Origin: Flavobacteriales bacterium
GTDB taxonomy: Bacteria > Bacteroidota > Bacteroidia > Flavobacteriales_D > Sanyastnellaceae
NCBI GenBank assembly: GCA_027488055.1
Contig: JAIYCK010000252.1
Location: 1 to 13,033, forward strand
Reading direction: 5' to 3'
Length of the DNA: 13,033 bases
The translations under genes and the position numbers were made by a program. Shown here piece after piece: positions 1-6,906 of the stretch; position 1 is the first letter of the stretch; each line of letters starts with the position of its first letter. The notes under the pieces were generated by a model. It was not told where the DNA came from. It saw only the letters and a list, made by a program, of their open reading frames with translations, and did not search any database.

Positions 1-402
1 AATTGTATCGTGAGGTTTCATAGTGAGTAGTATGTACGCAAGTATAGTTCATATAGTTATGCGCGCATAGCAGGAAGTGTGATTTTTTATTTTTTTCGAT
101 TAAATATGATTTTGTGTAGATAAAAACGAGTGCTGAGTGGGCGTGAAGGTCTTTTGTCTGCCGTGAAGCCATGGAAAGGCAGCGATTTGTCAAAGGTTAC
201 AGCCCTTGAGATGAGCTTCCGCGGGTTCCAAGGAGCACGGACATGGTTGGGGTGTAGGTTGGTGAATACTATTTTGGTGATGCCGAGATACTCCTTCCAC
301 ACAGGGATGGTTGGCTCATAACAATCCAATTTTACTGCACTCTGAATTTGAAAATAAAACCGCGATGGATGTAGTTTTGACGCGCTAAAATTTAGCTTTC
401 TT
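1..402. other. Stretch without a supportable gene
   Basis: No convincing gene is seen here. The minus strand stays open from about 422 down to 87 (111 codons), but only with a TTG start, and the translation matches no family I recognise. The plus strand has a 63-codon GTG-started frame (130-321) that is equally anonymous. The two frames overlap on opposite strands, so at most one could be real, and either might be a decayed gene fragment. Other visible structure is a perfect 12-base palindrome, TATGCGCGCATA (58-69), and a T-rich tract around 82-98. The right end carries the promoter candidate listed separately. Confidence 0.5.
347..379 (+). promoter_or_regulatory. Bacteroidota-type promoter candidate for the lipoprotein/T9SS cargo pair
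   Basis: TTTG at 347-350 and TAGTTTTG at 372-379 fit the Bacteroidota -33/-7 pattern (TTTG or TTG, then TAnnTTTG), with a 21-base spacer. Transcription would begin near 386, leaving a leader of under 20 bases before the ATG at 403. There is no Shine-Dalgarno sequence in that leader, which is normal for the phylum. The match is by eye. Confidence 0.5.
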
Positions 403-783
403 ATGTGTAGATTGACAACCAAAGGACTGCTTCATTCCATTGTCTTGGCCTCCATTTTGTTTTTGAGCGCTTGTGCAACCCAGCGCTCAGCGGCCATCCA
501 GCAGGAGTGGAGTGTACTGCTCGCGGCAAATGCGCCGGCGGATCATTTGGTAGTGCATTATCAATCTCCATTCTCGCTCGAAAGCTGTCAACGTACAAGT
601 CGATCAGAGAATCGATGGAGTATTGTTTTACCTTCTTCTAAAAGAGCCCAACGCAAAATTCTACGAGAGATGGCTAAAGATACTCTTATCGTGGACGTGA
701 AGAAGTTATCGCAGGAGCCTAATGAGCCAACGAATAACACCAATGAGGGCCATTCAAAATCAAAACCAATTCGAAACCAATAA
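403..783 (+). CDS. Small predicted lipoprotein of unknown function
   Basis: This 126-residue protein begins with a short basic region (Arg3, Lys7), a hydrophobic stretch (about 9-22) and a lipobox Leu-Ser-Ala-Cys at 21-24, so Cys24 is the likely lipidated residue after signal peptidase II cleavage. The mature part, about 103 residues, is polar. Its C-terminal 30 residues are rich in Asn, Glu, Pro, Lys and Ser and look disordered. I recognise no domain. The ATG at 403 lies directly behind a promoter candidate; a TTG at 412 would also keep the whole signal peptide. The T9SS cargo gene follows after 14 bases, so the two are probably cotranscribed. The lipoprotein could assist the secreted protein, but only gene order suggests this. 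Confidence 0.7.
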   Translation: MCRLTTKGLLHSIVLASILFLSACATQRSAAIQQEWSVLLAANAPADHLVVHYQSPFSLESCQRTSRSENRWSIVLPSSKRAQRKILREMAKDTLIVDVKKLSQEPNEPTNNTNEGHSKSKPIRNQ

Positions 784-797
784 TTAATCAGTCATCC

Positions 798-3700
798 ATG
801 AAACGTATTGCACTTGTTTTAAATTTTCTACTTCTGACCTTGCATTTTATTGCACAGGATGTCACTGTCCGCACTCCTGCATTTCGGACACAAACAACCC
901 ATGCACAATTTTTAGGTAAGTCGCAACCAGTGCGCGATGCTCGGCCGATGCCACAATTAGGAGCGAAGAAAGAAGCATGGTTGAAGAAACAAAAAATGAA
1001 GCCCGCCAATTTTCCCAATCGTCGGGGATCCAATGCGATCATTACGGAGCGTGAGCACCAAGGTCCAGATCCAGTTCGCCAATTTGGTGGTGGTCAAACG
1101 GTGGTAGAGCCGATCGTTAATATCGATGGAATTGGTGATTTCGGATCGCCTCATGATCCTTCTGGTGAAGTTGGTTTGGATCATTATATGCAAGCTGTCA
1201 ATGTCACAGAGGTTGGCGTGTATACCAAAGAAGGTGTGTTGCTCGATCAATTCGCAATGCAAACCATTTGGCAAGGGCTCGGCGTGCAGTCGGCAGGCGA
1301 TCCAATCATTTTATATGATGAAACTGCAGCACGTTGGTTTGTGACGGAGTTTACGGATCCTGCAAATTTGCTCGTTGCTGTTTCTGAAACTTCTGACCCA
1401 CTCGGAAGTTATTTTGCCTATAGTTTCAGTACTCCTGAATTTCCGGATTACCCGAAGTATGCCATTTGGCCAAATGCCTATGTAGTGACCACCAACGAGA
1501 GTGGAGCTGGCATTCATACACAGTATTTCATCGATCGGAATGCCATGCTGAGTGGAGATAACAATGTCACCATTCAACAAGTCGAAATCGATGGAACTTC
1601 GGGGTCTGAACAAGGATTTATCGTCACCACACCGGTCGATTGGGATGGCACTGCTTTGCCGATCACCAATCCGATGGTACTTAGTTTGGAAGATTCTTCA
1701 TGGGGATCGGTGAATGACGATAGCATTCGTATGACCACCTTTGAAGTGGATTTTAACAATCCCAACAACACCACAGTGACCGAGACCATGTTGGTGACTG
1801 CGCCTTACGATGGTTATCCATGTTCGGCAGGCGGCGGAGGTTTTGCATGTGCGCCACAATTGGGTGGTGGTGGTTTGGATGCGGTACCTGAAGTCATTAT
1901 GAATGTACCGAAGTATCGCAACTTTGGTACACATGAATCTGTGGTGTGTTGTTTCGTGACTGATGTCACCAACGGACAGAATCAAGCGGGTATTCGTTGG
2001 GTAGAAATGCGTCGTCCACTGGGTGGAGAGTGGAGTGTGTATCAAGAAGGCACCTATGCGCCCGATGGCAACGACCGTTACATGGGTAGCATTGCCATTG
2101 ATGAATCAGGAAACATTGGATTGGGCTATTCGATCAGCAGTCCCGACATGTACGTGGGATTGCGATACACCGGTCGTCGTGCCTCAGATCCACTTGGACA
2201 AATGACTATTCAAGAGTATGCAGTGGTAGAAGGTGAGGGGACGATCACCTCATTTGGACGCTATGGCGATTATGCGCACATGAGCGTAGATCCGGTGAAT
2301 GGAAATACTTTTTGGTTTACTTCCGAGTACGCTCGCGATGGTGGTTCAGGTGTGGGCACACGCATTGTGGCGTTCGAAATCATGTCGGACACTTTTGATT
2401 TGGCGATGAACGCAATCGTGGAGCCAGTCACAGCGGTAGATTTGTCTGCAGCAGAATTATTGACCGTAGAAGTCCGCAATGCAGGCTTGTTTCCAATTGG
2501 CAATTTCAATCTGTCCTTCAATCTCAATGGTGCGTTTCAAGAGTCGGTGCTGATCACCGAGGTGTTGCAGCCCGATCAAACCATGACACATCAGTTTACC
2601 GTTCCGATGAATATGTTTGCGAATGGCGCGTATACCATCACTGCGACAGTCAGTCATCCAGAGGATACAGCACCTTCCAACAATACCTTGGAAGTGGTGA
2701 TCGAGAATTTGCTAGCCATCGATGCGGAAGTCAGCATGGAGTTGCCCATGAGTGCGTGTGAGAATACCATTGAGGTGCCTTTTACCATCTACAATGCAGG
2801 TGGTAATGCGCTCACTACGGGCGATTTGGTAGTTTATGTGAACGGCACCTTGTTTCAAACAACCACGTGGAATGGCAACCTAGCTTACAATGCGACTGAA
2901 GTTGTTATGCTGAGCCTTTTTGGTTTGCCGCAGGGTATGTTGGATGTGACGATTTCCTTCGTCGATCCGAACGGCGGCATAGATGAAATACCTGCGAGCA
3001 ATACAGCAGAGGGATTCATCGAGGTTTTGGCTATTGGAGGTGGATTGACGGTTGAAATTTTGACCGATGAATATCCAGAGGAGACCACATGGGAATTGAT
3101 CAACGCCAACAATCAGGTGATTGCTACAGGCGGTCCTTATGCGGATCAAGGCACTTTGTATACCACGGAGGTATGTGCTCCCAATGATGCATGTTACACC
3201 TTCATCATCTACGATAGTTTCGGCGATGGTATTTGTTGTCAGTATGGCGATGGCGCTTATCAGGTTTTCGATGCGCAGGGCGCTGTGGTAGCCGATGGTG
3301 GTAATTTCGGTGATGATGAAAGCACTTTGTTTTGTGTAGACGATTGCACCTTGGCCATGGATGTGGATGTCACCTCCGATGGAGGTGATGGTACAGGGAC
3401 CATATTGATCAATGCCATCAATGGAGTATTTGATTATCAATATAGCATTGACGGTGGCAACACGTGGAGTATTACGCCCTTGTTCCAAAACCTAGATGCA
3501 GGTGTCTACAATGTCGTGGTTCAATCCGACAACGGTGCATGTGAAGTGACGCAGACAGTGACCATTCAATTGGTAGGTGTGGATGAGCTCAATGCGTTGG
3601 TGGAGGTGATTGTAAAACCGAATCCAACCAATGGATTTTTCCAAATAGAATTGACAGGTTTGCCATCTGGTATACACACCATGGACTATGAAGTGTTGGA

Positions 3701-3860
3701 CGCTACAGGTCGATTGGTTTTTTCGCGTATGATGAATCGTTATGACGACTCCTTTCAAGCGCGTGTATCGCTTTTGGCCTTTGCCGATGGCGTGTATTAC
3801 ATCCGTTTTATGAATGAGCACGTCAATCAATTGGCGCGTGTGGTGAAGATGGCGGAATAG
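798..3860 (+). CDS. Secreted multidomain protein with T9SS type A C-terminal sorting domain
   Basis: This 1020-residue protein has a Sec signal peptide (hydrophobic core 5-18, likely cleavage after Ala19). Residues about 105-530 form a beta-rich, propeller-like region I cannot assign to an enzyme family. Residues about 533-640 and 636-745 resemble two CARDB-type Ig-like adhesion modules, with repeated 'NAG' and 'SNNT/SNTAEG' turns. Residues about 748-848 carry a Cys- and Asp-rich segment, DSFGDGICC at 806-814, common in Bacteroidota exoproteins and possibly Ca2+-binding. Residues about 850-930 resemble a SprB-type repeat (YSIDGG). The end (about 935-1020) is a T9SS type A sorting domain, with PNPTNG at 941-946 and a late DGVYYIRF motif. 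Family knowledge says such proteins cross the outer membrane through T9SS, lose this domain and are released or attached to the surface. No catalytic motif is visible; an adhesin or surface-binding role is inference. Confidence 0.9.
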   Translation: MKRIALVLNFLLLTLHFIAQDVTVRTPAFRTQTTHAQFLGKSQPVRDARPMPQLGAKKEAWLKKQKMKPANFPNRRGSNAIITEREHQGPDPVRQFGGGQTVVEPIVNIDGIGDFGSPHDPSGEVGLDHYMQAVNVTEVGVYTKEGVLLDQFAMQTIWQGLGVQSAGDPIILYDETAARWFVTEFTDPANLLVAVSETSDPLGSYFAYSFSTPEFPDYPKYAIWPNAYVVTTNESGAGIHTQYFIDRNAMLSGDNNVTIQQVEIDGTSGSEQGFIVTTPVDWDGTALPITNPMVLSLEDSSWGSVNDDSIRMTTFEVDFNNPNNTTVTETMLVTAPYDGYPCSAGGGGFACAPQLGGGGLDAVPEVIMNVPKYRNFGTHESVVCCFVTDVTNGQNQAGIRWVEMRRPLGGEWSVYQEGTYAPDGNDRYMGSIAIDESGNIGLGYSISSPDMYVGLRYTGRRASDPLGQMTIQEYAVVEGEGTITSFGRYGDYAHMSVDPVNGNTFWFTSEYARDGGSGVGTRIVAFEIMSDTFDLAMNAIVEPVTAVDLSAAELLTVEVRNAGLFPIGNFNLSFNLNGAFQESVLITEVLQPDQTMTHQFTVPMNMFANGAYTITATVSHPEDTAPSNNTLEVVIENLLAIDAEVSMELPMSACENTIEVPFTIYNAGGNALTTGDLVVYVNGTLFQTTTWNGNLAYNATEVVMLSLFGLPQGMLDVTISFVDPNGGIDEIPASNTAEGFIEVLAIGGGLTVEILTDEYPEETTWELINANNQVIATGGPYADQGTLYTTEVCAPNDACYTFIIYDSFGDGICCQYGDGAYQVFDAQGAVVADGGNFGDDESTLFCVDDCTLAMDVDVTSDGGDGTGTILINAINGVFDYQYSIDGGNTWSITPLFQNLDAGVYNVVVQSDNGACEVTQTVTIQLVGVDELNALVEVIVKPNPTNGFFQIELTGLPSGIHTMDYEVLDATGRLVFSRMMNRYDDSFQARVSLLAFADGVYYIRFMNEHVNQLARVVKMAE

Positions 3861-3892
3861 ATTAGCGACAAATAGCCTTAAGGCAGTTTAGC

Positions 3893-3937
3893 ATATATAA
3901 AAAAAAGCGGCACCGCAGTGCCGCTTTTTTTATATAT
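3893..3937. terminator. Bidirectional intrinsic terminator between convergent genes
   Basis: A perfect 7-base-pair GC-rich stem, GCGGCAC (3907-3913) and GTGCCGC (3918-3924), closes a CGCA loop. It is flanked by eight A's on the left (3899-3906) and seven T's on the right (3925-3931). The pairing continues outward through A:T and then ATATAT on both sides, with one bulged A. Either strand reads as a hairpin followed by a U-run, so it can stop both the cargo gene (ends 3860) and the convergent sugar operon (ends 3950). Confidence 0.92.
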
Positions 3938-3949
3938 CTGAAATATAAA

Positions 3950-5248
3950 TTACAAACTCCAATAAGACAATTCGTTGATTCGGTTGCGGTACATTCCTTT
4001 GATATCGACCACCACACCTTTGCCATCTTTCATCAATGATTTGAAGTAGGCTTCGTCGAGATGCGCATATTCTTTGTGTGGAACACCGATGATGACGGCG
4101 TCGTACGCTCCGAGCTCGGGTTTCTCAGCCAAGGTAAAGCCGTACTCATGATGCAACTCGGCACTATCAGCATGTGGATCCACCACATCGATATGAACGC
4201 TGAACGATTCCAATTCGCGGATCACATCCACTACTTTCGAATTGCGCACATCGCTTACATCTTCTTTGAAAGTGGCTCCCATCAAAAGCACCTTCGACTC
4301 CAATGCATTGCGGCCCAATTCCAAAATGCGCTTGACCGTTTGTTTACCTACATAGAAACCCATGCTGTCGTTCACATAACGAGCACTGCTAATGACCTTG
4401 CTATGGTAACCTACTTTTTTAGCTTTGTAAACCAAATAATAGGGATCGACTCCGATGCAATGCCCGCCCACTAAACCGGGAGAGAAAGGCAAGAAGTTCC
4501 ATTTAGTGCGCGCAGATTCCAACACATCATAGGTGTTGATACCCATTTTATTGAGGATGATACTGAGCTCATTGATGAGCGAAATGTTTACATCGCGCTG
4601 GGTGTTCTCAATGATTTTGCTGGCTTCGGCCACTTTAATGCTCGAAGCTCTGTGTGTGCCTGCATCGACCACCACCTCGTAGACCTTACCGATTTCATCC
4701 AAGGATTCCGCGTCGCAACCACTTACGACTTTTTTAATCGTACGAATGGTATGATGCTTATCGCCTGGATTGATGCGCTCGGGCGAGTAACCCACTTTGA
4801 AGTCGACGGTCATTTTTAATCCACTCAATTCCTCCAAAATTGGCACACAATCTTCTTCGGTGCAGCCCGGATAGACAGTGGATTCATACACCACGTAATC
4901 GCCTTTTTTCAAGACCTTGCCCACTGTGCGCGAAGCAGCAAGAACAGGACCTAGATCAGGCAAATTCATATTGTTGATCGGAGTGGGGACGGCAATGATG
5001 AAAAAGTTGACATCGCTCAAATCATTTAGATCAGCCGTAAAATGGATGTCACAACCTTCAAAAGCAGCGCTTTCAAGTTCTTGTGAGGGATCGATGTTTT
5101 GACGCATCAAGTTGACACGCTCTTGATTGATGTCAAAGCCTACCACTTTCAATTGGCGCGCAAATTCAAGTGCAATAGGTAATCCTACATAACCCAATCC
5201 GATGACGGCGAGTTTGGCTTCTTTTTTTTGTAACTGATCGTATATCAT
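3950..5248 (-). CDS. UDP-sugar 6-dehydrogenase, WbpO/TviB type (UDP-N-acetylhexosamine)
   Basis: This 432-residue NAD-dependent enzyme oxidises C6 of a UDP-sugar to a uronic acid in two steps. Visible features are the N-terminal Rossmann motif GLGYVG (17-22), Lys211 and Asn215 in a SKIIENTQRDVN segment of the central domain, and catalytic Cys264 in GGHCIGVDPYYL (261-272). The C-terminal UDP-binding domain follows. The 'GGHCIGVDPYYL' form resembles WbpO/TviB/CapL dehydrogenases, which act on UDP-GalNAc or UDP-GlcNAc, more than the YGGSCFPKD form of UDP-glucose dehydrogenase encoded at 6907-8220. The exact N-acetylhexosamine is not decided by sequence. It is the last gene of the minus-strand sugar block, 79 bases after the acetyltransferase stop. 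Its start has an AAAGGAG sequence 11 bases upstream. Length is normal for the family and nothing is broken. Confidence 0.88.
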   Translation of the reverse strand: MIYDQLQKKEAKLAVIGLGYVGLPIALEFARQLKVVGFDINQERVNLMRQNIDPSQELESAAFEGCDIHFTADLNDLSDVNFFIIAVPTPINNMNLPDLGPVLAASRTVGKVLKKGDYVVYESTVYPGCTEEDCVPILEELSGLKMTVDFKVGYSPERINPGDKHHTIRTIKKVVSGCDAESLDEIGKVYEVVVDAGTHRASSIKVAEASKIIENTQRDVNISLINELSIILNKMGINTYDVLESARTKWNFLPFSPGLVGGHCIGVDPYYLVYKAKKVGYHSKVISSARYVNDSMGFYVGKQTVKRILELGRNALESKVLLMGATFKEDVSDVRNSKVVDVIRELESFSVHIDVVDPHADSAELHHEYGFTLAEKPELGAYDAVIIGVPHKEYAHLDEAYFKSLMKDGKGVVVDIKGMYRNRINELSYWSL

Positions 5249-5259
5249 AGTCTGTTGTT

Positions 5260-5266
5260 CTCCTTT
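5260..5266 (-). promoter_or_regulatory. Shine-Dalgarno-like sequence before the WbpO/TviB-type gene
   Basis: On the minus strand AAAGGAG lies 11 bases before the ATG at 5248. Strong Shine-Dalgarno sequences are unusual in Bacteroidota, so this may be chance purine richness, but it supports the chosen start and suggests that this last gene of the block initiates translation independently. Confidence 0.4.
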
Positions 5267-5304
5267 CGCCTGTTTTGATTCGTGCGAGAGGTGTTTGGAT
5301 TAGT

Positions 5305-5320
5305 GGTGCAAATGTGCACC
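5305..5320. repeat. Short inverted repeat after the acetyltransferase stop
   Basis: GGTGCA (5305-5310) and TGCACC (5315-5320) form a perfect 6-base-pair stem with a four-base loop. On the minus strand it lies 7 bases after the stop codon at 5328-5330 and has no T-run behind it, so it is not a classical terminator for the operon. On the plus strand it is followed by GAG and six T's (5324-5329), which would fit a terminator of antisense transcription. A role as an mRNA-stabilising hairpin or a partial stop between the third and fourth genes is possible. Confidence 0.4.
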
Positions 5321-5327
5321 GAGTTTT

Positions 5328-5903
5328 TTATTCTCCCAAGAAAGTTACTGCTTTGTCTTTGATTTGGTAACGCTCATTGGTTTCGGGACAAGTTGCAAAT
5401 CCATCTGCATCAAACACCAGCTTATGTCCATTGCGGCTCATCCAGCCCATATGCCGTGCAGGATTGCCTACCACGAGCGCATAATCGGGCACCTCTTTGG
5501 TCACAACGGCACCTGCGCCAATAAATGCGTATGCGCCGATATTGTGACCGCATACAATGGTGGCATTGGCGCCAATACTCGCCCCTTTTTTGACAATGGT
5601 TTTGCGGTATTCATCCTTACGTGCCACTGCGCTGCGCGGGTTGATGACATTGGTGAAAACACATGATGGTCCCAAAAAGACATCGTCTTCGCACTCCACG
5701 CCAGTATAAATCGAAACGTTGTTTTGAATCTTCACATTGTTGCCCAAAATGACATCGGGCGACACTACTACGTTCTGACCGATGTTGCATCGTTCGCCAA
5801 TTTTGCAGCCGGGCATGATGTGGCTAAAATGCCAAATCTTGGTGCCTGCTCCAATTTCGCAGCCTGGATCCACCACGGCTGTCTCGTGTGCCGAATAACT
5901 CAT
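5328..5903 (-). CDS. WbpD/WlbB-type sugar N-acetyltransferase (left-handed beta-helix)
   Basis: This 191-residue protein is a hexapeptide-repeat acyltransferase. Repeated isoleucine/valine hexapeptides run from about residue 8 to 146 (for example IGAGTKIW, IGERCNIG, IGANATIVCG). The segment FTNVINPR (83-90) and the ending VVGNPARHMGWMS (144-156) are characteristic of the WbpD/WlbB family, which acetylates the 3-amino group of UDP-2-acetamido-3-amino-2,3-dideoxy-glucuronate with acetyl-CoA. The open frame extends nine codons upstream into the previous gene. I chose the ATG at 5903 because homologues begin near MSYSAHETA and it lies four bases after the upstream stop, suggesting translational coupling. 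The enzymes that make the usual 3-amino substrate (WbpB-like dehydrogenase, WbpE-like aminotransferase) are not in the window, so the real substrate is uncertain. Confidence 0.88.
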   Translation of the reverse strand: MSYSAHETAVVDPGCEIGAGTKIWHFSHIMPGCKIGERCNIGQNVVVSPDVILGNNVKIQNNVSIYTGVECEDDVFLGPSCVFTNVINPRSAVARKDEYRKTIVKKGASIGANATIVCGHNIGAYAFIGAGAVVTKEVPDYALVVGNPARHMGWMSRNGHKLVFDADGFATCPETNERYQIKDKAVTFLGE

Positions 5904-5907
5904 CCGA

Positions 5908-6894
5908 TTATTTGCGGTTGTATTTGTCAAAATCTTTGTGCTCTACCTTGTTGAGTTCATCGGCTGTCAAGCCTTTGAAGTAGTCATAGGTGATGCGAAG
6001 TCCCTCGCTGCGATGCACCTTGGGCTCCCAATTCAAAAGCTGCTGGGCCAAAGTGATATCGGGTCTGCGCTGTTTGGGATCGTCTTGTGGCAATTCTTTG
6101 AAGACGATCTTTTGAGTGGTATTGGTGAGTTTGATGATTTCTTTGGCAAAATCCAAAATGGTGATTTCATCGGGATTGCCAATGTTCACTGGAGCTGAAT
6201 AATTACTCATCAACAAGCGGTAGATGCCTTCTACCAAGTCATCGACATAGCAGAAAGAACGCGTTTGTGAGCCATCGCCAAAGACCGTGAGATCCTCACC
6301 ACGAATGGCTTGTCCGATGAATGCGGGCAATACGCGGCCATCGTTGAGTCGCATGCGTGGACCATAGGTATTGAACATACGCACGATGCGTGTTTCAACT
6401 CCGTGGAAGGTATGGTATGCCATGGTAATCGCTTCTTGAAAGCGCTTTGCCTCATCATAGACTCCGCGCGGCCCAACGGGGTTCACGTTGCCCCAATACG
6501 ACTCGGGTTGCGGATGCACAGATGGATCACCATACACCTCACTGGTGCTAGCTATGATCAATCGCGCTTTTTTCTCTTTGGCCAACCCCAAGCAATTGTG
6601 AATTCCCAATGATCCTACTTTGAGTGTTTGGATCGGGATTTTGAGATAGTCAATTGGGCTGGCAGGTGAAGCGAAATGCAGAATGTAGTCCAGTTGGCCT
6701 GGGATATGAATGAACTTGGATACATCTTGATTATAAAATTCAAAATGTTCGAGTGGAAAAAGATGCTCGATGTTTTTCAGATCGCCTGTAATAAGGTTGT
6801 CCATGGCGATCACGTGCATGCCCTCTTTGATAAAACGATCGCACAAATGTGAACCTAAGAAACCAGCAGCTCCTGTGATTAAAACTCTTTTCAT
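5908..6894 (-). CDS. UDP-glucuronate decarboxylase (UDP-xylose synthase), extended SDR family
   Basis: This 328-residue enzyme belongs to the extended short-chain dehydrogenase/reductase family. It has the NAD motif GAAGFLG (8-14), the STSEVYGDP segment (116-124) and the catalytic YDEAK (Tyr146, Lys150). Segments such as HFASPASP (73-80) and NTYGPRM are typical of UDP-glucuronate decarboxylase, which converts UDP-glucuronate to UDP-xylose through a 4-keto intermediate in the cytoplasm. The upstream neighbour, ugd, makes exactly this substrate: 12 bases separate the two genes, and the acetyltransferase follows after four. A dTDP-glucose 4,6-dehydratase is a less likely alternative, because the substrate-side motifs and the ugd partner favour the decarboxylase. 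The last residues (about 310-328) are a charged tail. Confidence 0.9.
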   Translation of the reverse strand: MKRVLITGAAGFLGSHLCDRFIKEGMHVIAMDNLITGDLKNIEHLFPLEHFEFYNQDVSKFIHIPGQLDYILHFASPASPIDYLKIPIQTLKVGSLGIHNCLGLAKEKKARLIIASTSEVYGDPSVHPQPESYWGNVNPVGPRGVYDEAKRFQEAITMAYHTFHGVETRIVRMFNTYGPRMRLNDGRVLPAFIGQAIRGEDLTVFGDGSQTRSFCYVDDLVEGIYRLLMSNYSAPVNIGNPDEITILDFAKEIIKLTNTTQKIVFKELPQDDPKQRRPDITLAQQLLNWEPKVHRSEGLRITYDYFKGLTADELNKVEHKDFDKYNRK

Positions 6895-6906
6895 TGATTT
6901 TTCTGT

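Noticed and set aside
2880..3488. A 202-codon minus-strand open frame
   Set aside because: It lies wholly antisense to the T9SS cargo gene, whose frame shows clear secretion, Ig-like and sorting motifs. The antisense translation matches no family.
5904..5930. Nine-codon N-terminal extension of the acetyltransferase
   Set aside because: It would overlap the decarboxylase gene, and homologues begin at the downstream ATG, which sits four bases after the upstream stop.
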